Origin: Periplaneta americana
Lineage: Eukaryota > Arthropoda > Insecta > Blattodea > Blattidae
Assembly (NCBI RefSeq): GCF_040183065.1
Contig: NC_091132.1
Location: forward strand, 165,800,102-165,864,101
Reading direction: 5' to 3'
DNA: 64,000 bases
The position numbers and the translations under genes were made by a program. The notes under the pieces are model-generated. The model made no database searches. It worked only from the letters and a program-made list of their open reading frames with translations, and had not been told where the DNA came from. Below, piece after piece: positions 11,586 through 22,226 of this stretch (position 1 is its first letter; each line of letters begins with the position of its first letter).

Positions 11586-12120
11586 ATCAATATACGAGTA
11601 ATTTCCATTCAACAAACATATTACTTATGTCAAATTAATGTCAACGTTTTTGCCATTCCTAACATCAAAGAGAATACTGCCAAAATTTATCTGTACCACG
11701 AAGGGGATGCAAAAACGGTCCCAATGAGGTATGCTGTTTTCTTATGGATTATGTTAACTGAAGAGTTTCATATTTATTCTAATAATTGCGGGGCCAAAAT
11801 AAGAATCACGCCCTCTCCAGATACCTTTGTGCACAGACAGATAGGCCAACAGGAAGATTAAAAAAAATTGAACACTTTTCCCCATTAAGAGGGCACAGCT
11901 TCATGCCGTGCGATCGGGATTTTAGTACCAGGTATCATCAAGATGTCACTCAAAAGAGTACTGGTAGATCGTTTGTACAATATGAAAGACATAATGCATA
12001 GGATTATTCATAGTTCTGACAATCTGCTAAAGTTCATTGTGAAATGAATTCTGACCTCTTACACATTAAATTTCAAAAGATGATAGCCTCAATTTTATTC
12101 CAAGACTGCAGTTTCAGAGG
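11586..12120 (+). pseudogene. Fragment of an uncharacterised transposase-like protein (GGQNKN / RGHSF-PCDRDF family)
   Basis: The plus strand reads QTYYLCQINVNVFAIPNIKE, IYLYHEGDAKTVP, FHIYSNNCGA, then after a frameshift RGQNKNHALSRYLCA, KKIEHFSPLRGHSFMPCDRD and FSTRY. The same motif order occurs on the minus strand at 44960-46690 (NVFSIHNVKS, MYHEGIARKG, YIYSDN, QNKNH, RGHSYLPNDRDFG). I know this order from unnamed multi-copy arthropod proteins that behave like transposon genes. The acidic residues (SDN.GGQNKN, NDRDFG) could be a DDE-like core, but that is inference. This copy keeps only the central part and is broken. Confidence 0.6.
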
Positions 12121-13346
12121 ATGTTAGAGGTAGAATTGTCCAGGAGACAGATAAAATTCATTTTAACATTCACTTCTTTTCATATCTTTCTTATAATTCA
12201 GAGTTCAGGGGTGTTATAATTGTTAGGACATTCATTTATAACGATTTTTTCAAGTCATAAGTAGCATCCATGTCGCCAGTAGACTCACTTGCTACATAAT
12301 GTGTTTATATTATGATACTGTGAACTTGAATTGGTACTCGTCAAAGTTGCTTTCTTAATGCTGGGCCAATAAGTGTCCCTAACGTATGCATAATCTTTGT
12401 TCTGAAGTATCAGTTCCATAGCCTCACTTATTACAAATTTTTTTGTCCAGTCGTTTACTTTATCATTTTTGTTATTACGCTTGCAAACGCACCGAATGAT
12501 ATATCCTTTGAGTCATCAATCATATTGAGTATAGTTGATTTGCTTTCAATTGATGGAATTTCAAGAGAAGAGAGAAGAACCAAAACACAAACAACATAGC
12601 CTCCTTACCTCAAATAACAATACCTACCAATGGGTATAAACAAATGAACTCAATCAGCTGACTAGTGAAAAATTGTCACAAGTTACTAGACTGGTGAAAT
12701 AGTTTGAGAAACAGAATCTACTAGAGCTGGTGAAATATACTCTGGTAACTAGTAACTGGTGAACTACTAAACTAGTATTTTTTAGAAATAGGCCCCAGGT
12801 GTTATACTGACGGGGATACAATTTATATGTTGGCAACACTGTTTCTACCCCTTTGCATGGCTTGCTTGATCATATCCATCGTGAAATTACTGTCAAAGGA
12901 ATCTGCAATATTATCCTTAATACATTATTATGTATTAATATTTGACGTGGCTGAACAGGTGAAACAGGAATGTCAATGCAATATATTCTTTCACAAAGGT
13001 AAGTATATTGTTACATTTTATTCTATATAAATGTAAGTTACATTATCTCTCCTTCACAAGTGGACTTCCCAATCCAAGATACAACTGTCGGAATAAAACA
13101 GCATCCACATACTTTTCGCTTGCATTCCAATCCCTCTCTCCTTTATGGTGTACGTCTGCTCATAGTGAAGAAATTTATTTCATTCTTTGCACTCGTATAA
13201 TATTGTACAGGGAAAACTCCAGAACATGGTACCCCAAGTCACTAGGGGTCGGTGGGAACTATGGGTAATATTGGGTGGGGGGGTGGGACGGCGATGTGAG
13301 GGAAAAAAATTACCGGCTTGGGAATAAATTCCCTATTCCTTTCCTT

Positions 13347-13377
<31 letters not shown>

Positions 13378-13740
13378 CATGTGGTATTGTTGTGTTCTTC
13401 TATGTCCTTGTTGTTATTCTTCAGGTTGTTCATCTTCTTTGTTGAATCTTGAATCCTCAGAAGTCTCTCTGGAGAACACGTGTTCTTGGTTGAAAAAATT
13501 CGGAACTCGTGTGTATATATATGGACCAAGGAGAAAAAATGGCAATATGCGGGATGCAAGTGTCAATGATGAAGAATAAATTACTGCGTAGATATGATGG
13601 TATGTGATATAAATGATCGTGAAAGTAATATTTCTCCCCTTGTAATAATGTTGAGGGATATATATGTTATCATAAAGCGATTTTATGTTGTATTTCAAGT
13701 GCATGAATTAATATAAATTCATGTCACTAGTTGGCAGGCG
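12121..13740. other. Gap with a (TC)n microsatellite, no gene recognised
   Basis: No convincing exon was found. A (TC)n run lies at 13351-13378. Short open frames here have biased, low-complexity composition and no family features. Confidence 0.4.
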
Positions 13741-13918
13741 GGGGATTGAAGTAGCGTGGAGTTAACGGTACCTAAACCACGACTGTCCAATCAGAGAAGG
13801 AAGGGGTGGCGAAATTCATAGACAAATAAGAGGTGACGCTGGACATCTTGGTGTGCCTACAGTTTTGTGCCGACGTGCGAAAGGCTTGGATGTGCGACTG
13901 TGTTCCTCTATCAGCAAC

Positions 13919-14014
13919 ATGGAATCGTTCGTCGATATTTTCGCCGTGCACAACTTCAGCAGCGAGGTTAATTCATCCCCCGAGCAGGCAGGACCAAGCG
14001 AGGAGACTTGCTAA
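13919..14014 (+). CDS. Possible 31-codon ORF in a GC-rich island
   Basis: ATG at 13919 (context AACATGG, close to the Kozak consensus) opens a 31-residue frame beginning MESFVDIFAVHNFSSEV and ending in an acidic GPSEETC. The frame is open far upstream as well, so the start is a choice. I recognise no family. It lies in the most CpG-rich part of the window (about 13740-14560). A CCAAT box is near 13786 and an AT-rich element near 13823. The stop is followed 38 bases later by a stem-loop of histone type. It could be a real small-protein gene, a 5' exon or uORF of ZF2, or chance. Confidence 0.3.
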   Translation: MESFVDIFAVHNFSSEVNSSPEQAGPSEETC

Positions 14015-14052
14015 TAATTCCCCTGCAAGCAACAATCGTGGTCAAACCGAAA

Positions 14053-14068
14053 GGTACTTTTCAGTGCC
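14053..14068 (+). other. Histone-like 3' stem-loop, copy 1
   Basis: GGTACTTTTCAGTGCC folds into a six-base-pair stem with a TTTC loop. It is preceded by CGAAA and followed within 15 bases by the purine-rich CAGAAAAGAG. That is the layout of a replication-dependent histone 3' end with its downstream element. It departs from the usual consensus by having A at stem position 4, where a pyrimidine is expected. Confidence 0.4.
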
Positions 14069-14132
14069 TACAAATAATCAGAAAAGAGCAGAGTCAGCAT
14101 TTGTCAAATGCGCATCATCATGTTTTCGAAAA

Positions 14133-14148
14133 GGCACTTTTCAGTGCC
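14133..14148 (+). other. Histone-like 3' stem-loop, copy 2
   Basis: GGCACTTTTCAGTGCC gives a perfect six-base-pair stem with the same TTTC loop, 80 bases after copy 1. It passes straight into the first unit of the 61-base tandem repeat and has no purine-rich downstream element. Confidence 0.35.
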
Positions 14149-14332
14149 CGAAACCCCGCTTTATTTCATCATGTGCTACACGTGGGGTCATCTTCGGGGC
14201 TTGCAGCCCCGAAACCCCGCTTTTTTTCATCATGTGCAACACGTCGGGCCATCTTCGGGGCTTGCAGCCCCGAAACCCCGCTTTTTTTCATCATGTGCTA
14301 CACGTCGGGTCATCATCGGGGCTTGCTCGGGT
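14148..14332. repeat. Three tandem 61-base units, GC-rich
   Basis: Units starting CGAAACCCCGCTTT recur at about 14149, 14210 and 14271. They contain TCATCATGTGC, ACACGT, CATC and a hairpin CGGGGCTTGCAGCCCCG. The period of 61 is not a multiple of three, so each reading frame rotates between copies, which argues against a conserved coding role. A degenerate partial unit (CATCATGTTTTCG) precedes the first. Confidence 0.8.
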
Positions 14333-14744
14333 CCGCGATGTTTCGAGGTGGCGCGCGTCTCGAATGGAGCGAGATGCAGCGTGAGAACGCGAGAGAGGGA
14401 GGAGTCAGCAAGGAAAGTAGCAAGTTGCTAGGTAGGTGTGGTGGGGGTAGAGGGGAAGGTAGGGTACCGTGTTCTGGAGTTTATCCGCGGTTCAGTTTCC
14501 CATGGTCGTACGCATGCAATCTGAGAAGAATATTGAAAGAATCAAGATTAAAACGCGCGTTCAATTAAGATTTATGAAGATTTTATGTCTATATGGTGCG
14601 CCGTTTTCAACGTCATCTTCACTACGTAGTGTATTATAGCCCTAATAATTAATATTAAATATTAGTATTATAAGCATTGCTTGAATGCTTAAAGTTGAAA
14701 GAAATGTTCAACCGTGTAAATGCACCTTACCATAACTCGACGGT
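14333..14744. other. Rest of GC-rich island, then AT-rich spacer
   Basis: CpG-rich sequence continues to about 14565. It could hold a promoter and 5' untranslated exon of ZF2; donor-like sites such as CTAG|GTAGGT near 14431 exist, but no exon can be proved. From 14570 the sequence is AT-rich with nothing recognised. Confidence 0.3.
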
Positions 14745-14913
14745 GGTGAAACGAGCGTTGAGCGACTTCCGCCGATTTTGGAATAGACACCGACGCACTT
14801 GAACTGCCAACATAGAAAACAAAAAATCACACTCTATCGCTTTCACCTTCATCTATATGGTGCGTCTGTGTCTATTCCAAAATCGGCGGAAGTCGCTCAA
14901 CGCTCGTTTACCC
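14745..14913. mobile_element. 169-base MITE with about 53-base inverted repeats
   Basis: Left end GGTGAAACGAGCGTTGAGCG is matched in inverted orientation by the right end (GGGTAAACGAGCGTTGAGCG), and the match continues through CCGATTTTGGAATAGACAC. Almost the whole element is inverted repeat. A second copy lies at 16755-16953, and diverged relatives near 43150 and 63283. Confidence 0.8.
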
Positions 14914-14952
14914 AATATTCGTTCAGTGGGCGGTGGATACTCTACATTGACC
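14914..14952. repeat. Fragment of the 9644-9850 MITE family
   Basis: ATTCGTTCAGTGGGCGGTGG and TACTCTACATTGACC match the right end of the MITE at 9644-9850. Only this end is present. Confidence 0.55.
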
Positions 14953-15135
14953 ATTGTCGTAATATCACAGTCTAGTATATACAGTCACGAAGCTCAATAT
15001 GTAGTAAATATACATCCACGGCTAGTTGCTAATCAGTAGGATCGCTACTATTGCCTCATCGCAGACAATGCGAAATAATACCTGCACAGTCTTTTGTTCC
15101 TAGTAACCTGACAACTCAAGCTTTGTGACTTTATA

Positions 15136-16623
15136 CAGGGTGTTAAAAATACGGGGCATAATTTCAGGTATGTATTTCCCACATGTAGACAATCAAAATA
15201 GTTCATTACAACATGTGTCCGGAAATGCTTTATTTCCGAGTTATGGCCTTCACAACATTGAAATTCACCGGAACGTTTTTCTTTCCGCAGGTCGTTGCCG
15301 TCAAAGGAGACATTAAGAGGGCACTCTGACAGTTCATTCCAAGGCAAAGGTTACATTCAGTGTTGTGTAGGCGTTAGACTGTGCGACATGTATTCAAATC
15401 AAGAGCTGGCAGAGATACACTTCATGTACGGTAAGGCGGACGGCAATGCTGCGCTGGCTCGTCGTTTGTACCAGGAGAGGTACCCACAGCGACAATGTCC
15501 AGATCGGAAGACATTTGTACGTCTCTATTACCGTCTGTGCGAGTATGGAAAATTTAACTCTCCTGGTTTGGGAAGGGGACGACCAAGATCTACAACTCCA
15601 GAAGTAAAGGAGGAGATTCTGGAGGCTGTGAACGTGACTCCTTCTATCAGCACACGAAGGGTAGCGTTGCAAGTCACTGTTCCTCATACGACTGTCTGGA
15701 GACTGTTGAAAGAGTATCAATTGTATCCTTATCATTTGCAACGTGTACAGGCCCCTGTCACCAGCAGATTACCCTGCACGAGTTAGGTTCTGTCAGTGGT
15801 TCTTGCAGCAGTGTGGTGTAAATCCGAACTTTCCTGCCTTAGTATTATTTACAGATGAAGCACAGTTCACACGAGATGGCATAACAAATTTCCACAATCA
15901 GCATGTATGGGCGTATGAAAACCCACGTGCAACTGTTCCATCTCATCATCAGGTGCGGTTCTCCATCAACATGTGGGCCGGTATCATGGGTGATCGATTA
16001 GTTGGACCCCATGTACTTGTAAACAGATTTACGGGGCAGGCATACACAAACTTCCTGGAAAACACCATACCTCATGTTTTAGAAGACACTCCACGGATCA
16101 ATCGTCAACACAGTCACTTCTTGCATGATAGCGCTCCTGCACACTTCAGTCGTATGGCTCGCCGGTACTTGGATCGAAGGTTTCCTGGTCGATAGATAGC
16201 TAGAGGTGGCCCAATTGCTTGTCCTCCACGCTCACCTGATCTGAACCCTCTCGATTTCTACTTGTGGGGCCATTTAAAATCATTGGTTTATTCGTCTCTG
16301 GTGCTCGATTTGGAATCCCTTCGGAATCGAATTGTGGAATGTTCTGAGGACATACGCAATACTCCTGGAGTTTGGGATCGTGTTCGCAGGTCAATGAGAC
16401 ATCGATGTGAGGTCTGTATTCAAGCAGGAAGTGGACATTTTGAACATCTTCTTTAATGACAACGACCTGCGGAAAGAAAAATGTTCCGGTGAATTTGAAT
16501 GTTGTGAAGGCCGTAACTCGGAAATGAAACATTTCCGGACACATGTTGCAATGAACTATTTAGATTGTCTACATGTGGGAAATACATACCTGAAACTATG
16601 CCCAGTATTTTTTAAACACCCTG
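15136..16623 (+). mobile_element. 1488-base Tc1/mariner (IS630) transposon with long inverted repeats
   Basis: The element starts CAGGGTGTTAAAAATACGGG, ends with the inverse of CAGGGTGTTTAAAAAATACT, and is flanked by TA on both sides. The inverted repeats are about 173 bases and highly similar, far longer than the roughly 30 bases of classical mariners. A transposase gene fills the centre. It sits inside a MITE whose two halves can be read directly on each side. Low damage suggests recent insertion. Confidence 0.9.
15388..16456 (+). pseudogene. Transposase of the 1488-base element, nearly intact
   Basis: The N-terminus (MYSNQELAEIHFMYGKADGN) has the helix-turn-helix found in arthropod transposases annotated with DUF4817, followed by the GRGRP linker near 15580 and a second HTH (TRRVALQVTVPHTTVWRLL). 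The DDE core shows LFTDEAQFTRDG, HDSAPAHFS and SPDLNPLDFYLWG, ending GHFEHLL. I see two lesions: an extra C in the C-run at about 15750-15753 that shifts frame, and a TAG at 16193 where the sister copy at 19418-19753 has TGG. Usual length for the family is about 350 residues, and this reading fits. Confidence 0.85.
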
Positions 16624-16637
16624 TATACTAGACTGTG

Positions 16638-16754
16638 GTAATATGTTGCTAGTTGTCGATGAATGCAATGGAGAGGGAAAGGAACTGGCCATCCTACCCC
16701 TATTATCTCCTGGCTTAGTTGCTTCATAAGTGGTGCCTTGTTGGTGATTACTTG
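16638..16754. other. Short remnant between mobile elements
   Basis: Holds the right target duplication of the MITE and a short stretch (GGAACTGGCCATCCTACCCC) that looks like a dispersed repeat. No gene. Confidence 0.3.
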
Positions 16755-16953
16755 GGTGAACGAGCGTTGAGGTACTTCCACCGATTTTGGAATTGACACC
16801 GACTCACTTGAACTGGCAACATAAAAAACAAAAAATCACACTCATTCGCTTTCACCTTCATCTTGACAGGATAATAAAACCTTAACTAACCTAACCTAAG
16901 TGCGTCTGTGTCTATTCCAAAATCGGCGGAAGTTTCTCAACGCTCGTTTAACC
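16755..16953. mobile_element. Second copy of the GGTGAACGAGCGTTGAG MITE, 199 bases
   Basis: Same inverted repeats as 14745-14913, with an extra stretch of about 30 bases (TAACTAACCTAACCTAAG) near 16885-16908 in the middle. It ends 63 bases before the first coding exon of ZF2. Confidence 0.75.
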
Positions 16954-17016
16954 AATTCGTTGTGAGGTTCAGACCTGTCTTCGGACAATTTGACTAAATA
17001 ATATTGTATTTTTCAG

Positions 17017-17114
17017 TCGTAATGGCCGTGAACGAGATGAAACGTGAGATCGACCCTCTGGCAACAGACATAAGTAATAACACAGCAATAGAAAAGGAGA
17101 AACCTTTATCTGAG
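17017..17114 (+). CDS. ZF2 coding exon 1 (31 codons)
   Basis: The acceptor TATTTTTCAG ends at 17016 and the ATG is at 17022, five bases into the exon, the same spacing as in ZF3 exon 1. The exon encodes MAVNEMKREIDPLATD and ends KPLSE at a GT donor (17115, GTATGC) in phase 0. MKRE fits the hydrophobic-K-x-E pattern found throughout these modules. The gene then runs through exons at 23380, 24415, 29159 and 35236. A 5' untranslated exon must lie upstream because a splice acceptor precedes the ATG. Confidence 0.75.
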
Positions 17115-17335
17115 GTATGCTATATTGAGAGTGATTGCTAATTACCGGTACTATTTCATTTCTAAATGTGTAGTTTATAACAGTATAGCTTATCGTGTGG
17201 CGGAAAAGCAGCCTAGAATGACTATGAGCGTGGCAACCCACACAGGGGAAAAGACCGATCTGCTCCTACTGGCCTCACGTAAGCATACCTCACTGATGGT
17301 GCACTATCGTCCAACCTGTAAGGGGGTATCTTATG
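17115..17335 (+). other. Start of ZF2 intron 1
   Basis: Intron 1 runs 17115-23379 and is filled by a hAT element, MITEs, a fold-back element, mitochondrial DNA and a LINE, listed separately. Confidence 0.6.
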
Positions 17336-17343
17336 GTAATCAC

Positions 17344-18557
17344 TAGGGAGCGGATTCCTATGTAATTAAATATTATTTTTGCGTGTGATAAAACACAATT
17401 AACAAAGTTAAAAATAGTTTCAAGATTAAAACCCGAATTTTATTTCACATAAAACACATATTTTCACAAAAAAATTATGTAAATACATATTTTCAGGAAA
17501 TCTATCATAAACACATAAATCTTGGAGTTTTTGTACTTTAATAATTTTTTACTCAGAAGTACGTTATTTCTTTTTTAAGAATTCTCCTTTGCTTCATGTT
17601 TCTAAGCGCTGTGTGGTGTATCCATGATCCATTTTTGTAATAGTATCGCCTCAAGTTCTGAGAACTGCTAGACAGCATATCAATGTTATTACTAGAGAAT
17701 AAATTAACATGTACAAGGAGGAGAGATCTTGTAAAACATAATTAGGAATGTTAATTGTTGCTGAAGATGATTTCATTTCGCGCTTTGTTTGTGAAACACA
17801 ACAGATAAGAGCTCGGGTATGAACATTATTTAATTTAAACAAATCTCTCTCCTCTCGCTCATGTCTATCAAGTAAGGCAATATATCTTGTTGTGATTCCC
17901 TGTTATTGGGCTTCGTCAATCGATATCCTTCAAGATATACTGAAAGATGGTTATTTGAAAAACGATTTGGCTTTCCTATTAGCAAACTTAAGCTTTTTGT
18001 GTGACACCATAAAAAAACCGGAAACATCCAAAAACCTGTTGTCTGAAACAGGGAGGTGCGTGCCGTGGAAATTAAACTAGATTCGCTACCAGGTTCAGAA
18101 GCATTACTAAAGGACAATTTCCAGAATGTGTTTGGGAAAAACAGTGGATATGAAAAAATGTGTAAAGTTGCTCAAGTATTGGAGGATGTGTCTGTAGGTG
18201 AAATTGACGGTGTATGTGTTTGTGACATTTCTTTCTTTAAATATGCACGTCTGACGTCCTGTGATGTGGAAAGATCGTTTTCACAGTATAAGTTGTTGTT
18301 CAGAGATAATCGGCATGCATTTGTGATGGAGAATTTGGAGATGACCTTTGTTGTTCACTGCAATTCTCGGCCAAGTACTAGCACTCAAGTGTGGTTGGTG
18401 AGTACCTAGTAACATTTTTTTTTAAGTTAAGTAAGATATTTTGTCATACTTAAAAAAAAAAAAATTTTTTTTTTATTTTTAGCAAATATTTTTGTACTTT
18501 TTACCACAAAAAAAATAAATATATTTAAATTTTTAGCACATAAAAATCCGCTCCCTA
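17344..18557 (+). mobile_element. hAT transposon, deleted copy
   Basis: Ends TAGGGAGCGGATTCC and (inverted) TAGGGAGCGGATTTT form the terminal repeats. GTAATCAC (17336-17343) and GTTATCAC (18558-18565) are an eight-base target duplication with one difference, as expected for hAT. The plus strand retains the C-terminal dimerisation region: YARLTSCDVERSFSQYKLLF, DNRHAFVMENLEM and VVHCNS at about 18240-18370, and an upstream fragment DSLPGSEALLKDNF. The catalytic core is missing or unreadable. It interrupted the left edge of the MITE at 18563. Confidence 0.85.
18056..18409 (+). pseudogene. hAT transposase C-terminal fragment
   Basis: About 110 residues end in the hAT dimerisation motif SCDVERSFSQYK. 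The match runs to the conserved ENLEM...VHCN ending. Without the N-terminal zinc finger and DDE core it cannot act as a transposase. An upstream stretch (YYWASSIDILQDILKDGYLKN in another frame near 17900) shows the gene was longer. Confidence 0.75.
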
Positions 18558-18562
18558 GTTAT

Positions 18563-18745
18563 CACAGTCTAGTATATACAGTCACGAAGCTCAATACGTA
18601 GTAAATATGCATCCATAGATAGTTGCTAACCACTAGGATCGCTACTATCGCCTCATTACGACAATGCGAAATAGTACCTGCATAGTCTATTGTTTCTAGT
18701 ACCCTCACAACTCAAGCTTCGTGACTGTGTATACTAGACTATGTG
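18563..18745. mobile_element. MITE, CACAGTCTAG family
   Basis: 183 bases with the same ends and internal blocks (TAACCACTAGGATCGCTACT) as the copy at 14966. GTTAT lies on both sides. A hAT element later inserted at its left edge. Confidence 0.8.
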
Positions 18746-19250
18746 GTTATCATAATGTTCTCCTTTGTGGAGTCAGATTTCGACACCTGTTGCAGTTGCT
18801 CAAACTGAAAAGTACGCTAGATGGACTGCAGTATCATACACTGGTTAAAATGGCATGACAAACTTCTACTCCGATGAAGACTAAATAGGCTATTGCGCAT
18901 GACAAATTCAGTTCTTAAACTGGAAGAATAGGTTATTTGTGATGGCTTACTATTAGCTTCATCAGCAAGAAGATCACTGAATAGGGATTATATAGAATAA
19001 ACACTAAGCGAATTTTTCCTTTTACTTTTTCTGTGAGCCGGTGTTTTGTTCCACTTTCAAGCACTAGAGATTAGTGTAATCTCGCACATGCTGAAAGTTC
19101 CTCGATAATAATTGAATATAAGAGTTGAGACAAAGAATGCAAACACCACCTTCCTTGCTGCATAATCCATAATCGGTGATAAACTAGTTGAAATAATAAG
19201 TTCTTATGTTTTATATATAATCGTGTTCTAAAATAATGTAATACATTATA
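18746..19250. other. AT-rich intron sequence, nothing recognised
   Basis: Part of ZF2 intron 1. No repeats or coding signal seen. Confidence 0.35.
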
Positions 19251-20091
19251 CAGGGTGTTTCAAAAATACGGGGCATAATTTCAGGTATGTATTTCCCACA
19301 TGTAGACAATCAAAATAGTTCATTACAACATGTGTCCGGAAATGTTTCATTTCCGAGTTATGGCCTTCACAACATTGAAATTCACCGGAACGTTTTTCTT
19401 TCCCCAGGTCATTGTCATTACAGAAGATGTTCAAAATGTCCACCTCCTGCTTGAATACAGACCTCACATCGATGTCTCATTGACCTGCGAACACGATCCC
19501 AAACTCCAGGAGTATTGCATATGTCCTCAGAACATGCCACAATTCGATTTCGAAGGGATTCCAAATCAGGCACCAGAGACGAATAAACCAATGATTTTAA
19601 ATGGCCCCAAAAGTAGAAATCGAGAGGGTTCAGATCAGGTGAGCGTGGAGGCCAAGCAATTGCGCCACTTCTACCTATCCATCGATCAGGAAACCTTCGA
19701 TCCAAGTACCGGCAAGCCGTACGACTGAAGTGTGCAGGAGCTCCATCATGCAAGAAGTGAATGTGTTGACGATTGATTTGGAATCCCTTCGGAATCGAAT
19801 TGTGGCATGTTCTGAGGACATACGCAATACTCCTGGAATTTGGGATCTTGTTCGCAGGTCAATGAGACATCGATGTGAGATCTGTATTCAAGCAGGAGGT
19901 GGACATTTTGAACATCTTCTGTAATGACAACGACCTGCGGAAAGAAAAACGTTCCTGTGAATTTCAATGTTGTGAAGGCCATAACTCGGAAATGAAGCAT
20001 TTCTGGACACATGTTGTAATGAACTACTTTGATTGTCTACATGTGGGAAATACGTACCAGAAATTATGCCCCGTATTTTTTAAACACTCTG
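19251..20091. mobile_element. Fold-back derivative of the 1488-base mariner-type element
   Basis: Both ends are the right end of the element at 15136: the left arm (19251-19773) carries it inverted with the transposase C-terminus on the minus strand (HDGAPAHFS to GHFEHLL), and the right arm (19774-20091) carries it forward from DLESLRNRIV. The arms join near 19773. TA lies at both outer edges, so the palindrome behaved as one unit. It keeps the TGG that is mutated in the longer copy. Confidence 0.85.
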
Positions 20092-22226
20092 TAGAATCAT
20101 GTATCAAATTCGTTTAATATTTGTATACAATATATATGATATGGTTTTACTTCTGATAGGAGTTCAGTTTTTCCATTTTTAGTGCTATAAAAATCATTAC
20201 GTAGCCTACATATTTTAATTATTGATGGGGTCAGTGTCTTACCTCTCATTGTAAAGGAACTCTAGAGTCTAGGTATTACAGGTAATAACGAATGTATTAT
20301 TTCATCGGTTCAATTTATTTTATTTGAGTACATAATGTGCCTAGATGTATTAATTGTATCTCTGTTATATTCCGCTGTGTCGACTGCTAGTTGGTATGAA
20401 GTCAGCGCCAACTGTAGGGAAAAAGCAGAAATCTCACTCTCAAACTGGTTTGAAGGTCATTGAAATCAATCCTGCTACATCAAAGGTACCGATGCGAAGT
20501 GTCCATACTTGTAATTGCCTATATGCTGAGGAGATGTTGCTGCTTAAAATGTGGCACCGATTTATTCCTTACCTTGGCCATAGCTTTGAGTTACGGACTA
20601 AATAGCCTTCATTCGAATTTCTCTCGCTGTAGTAATATAATGAGAAAAGTCGGAGGTCGTAGATAATTTCTGTTCGAATAAACATTTAAGAGAACAATCT
20701 GTTATTTTGTACTTGGGATTACTCTCAAAACATACATCTAATGCACTAAATCATTTTAAACTTCTTTTTTTTTTTTTCGCATTTTCCGTTTTTTTTTTTC
20801 GCATTTTCCGGCATTAATTTCCTGTAATAATTTAGCAGTCATTCAGAATTGAAATATATTTCATGTGGAAATGCAGAAGGAAGTAAGCATGTACTTGAAC
20901 AAACAATATATTACACAGCTATTCTTTTGCATGCTGCGTTTCGTTCAAATTATGTGACTGCAGACTCTGTTGTTTGTGTATGTGCGTTTGTTGACATATT
21001 TAATAATAGAGTGAAGAGACATTAAAAATAATCACTGGTTGTTCGTAAAAAACTACATAATATGAGTCTTATAGGTGCAAACCCCGACATTTCCATCTTT
21101 GTTAATTTTTCAGGAAAAAAAAAAAAAAAGATTTACTAACAAAGTATGTTACATAAAATGTCTAAACCGTACTAATCGTTTAAAAAAAGAAGTAACACCA
21201 TAATTATTCCTTTATATGTAAAGAAATGTTAGTTGTTTTCTATAAATATGACAAGATGAAATGGAAATGTCTGAGTTTGCTTTTTAATGATTATCTTAAT
21301 TTTTTTAATGTCCATTATAGCATTATTTTACATCTGCTACTAACAAAACTGCATGAATCTGACGCTAAATTTATTTATAATATATATTTCATACAACATT
21401 ACTGAAAAACAAAAGTTAAAAATTAATTATGTGGCAGATCTGGTACTAAGATGACTTCAGAATTGCCGCACTTTTTATACTTTTTCTTTAAAAAAAACGT
21501 TTTAAACTTATTTGAAAGTATCCACAATAGTTTATATTTTATATACAGCATTATAAACATTTTTATTTAGAAAAAAAAGATACTTAGAACTGCCACTGCA
21601 CAAAGTTCAAGTTCTCAATAACTCCGCTTCATTCTGTGCTTCGCATAGGCATCCTTCTTCCACTGGTAATGACTTACTTTATGCTGCATTATCAACCACT
21701 CACCTTTAGAATTCAAGGTCGCTTTGTTCCTTCCATTCATCTCTGTAATGACGCTTTAGTAATGTATCAATATCAGAACATATTTCTTTTTTAACTGGCG
21801 CACCTAAGGACAAAATTTCAAGTTTGATTTTGTCAATGTTATTACTTTTTTATAAACAAAATTTTCAAATCACTCACCAGATCTGTAGAATGGTTCACCT
21901 CTGATTTTCACGAATCAGGATCATCCTCTTATCCTCGTTGAATTTGAAATGCCACTGTCCAGGAATTTTCAAAGTTTAGCATATTTTTTCCAGTAATACT
22001 GCTGCGTCCGTACCACGTTATGTTACTGTACCATATTGCTGGAATATATCTTTATGGTCTGGAACTAATAATCGTTTATCTTTTCCTTACAATTTTTTAG
22101 ATTTGCCCGAAAATCCTATTAGAGGGAAGATAGCTAAGGCCTGCTGTAGAAAATACTTATACTTTATTACTTTATACTTAATATTGTAAGTAACACAGTT
22201 ACAATATCCAATTCCCCAGCAACAAA
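20092..22226. other. AT-rich intron sequence of ZF2
   Basis: Two short tandem copies of TTTTTTTTTTTCGCATTTTC lie near 20766 and 20790. An ATG frame near 20396 (MKSAPTVGKKQKSHSQ) ends near a GT but has no good acceptor, so I do not call it an exon. Confidence 0.35.

Larger units (their letters stand above)
14966..16637. mobile_element. 182-base MITE (family CACAGTCTAG) split by a mariner-type element
   Basis: Left end CACAGTCTAGTATATACAGT and right end CTAGACTGTG are inverted repeats. The same family occurs at 18563, 41832, 41906, 43370 (part), 49375, 49976 (part) and 59590. GTAATAT flanks both sides (14959-14965 and 16638-16644), a seven-base target duplication. The element is interrupted at a TA by the transposon at 15136-16623; without that insert it is 182 bases long. 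Confidence 0.85.

Noticed and set aside
13833-14568. Long overlapping frames (up to 186 codons) across the GC-rich island
   Set aside because: They result from the 61-base tandem repeat, which rotates frames; peptide repeats of the same motif in three frames argue against coding.
20396-20491. An ATG frame (MKSAPTVGKKQKSHSQ) ending near a GT, as an extra ZF2 exon
   Set aside because: No convincing acceptor precedes it, it has no hydrophobic-K-x-E motif, and nothing comparable occurs in ZF3.
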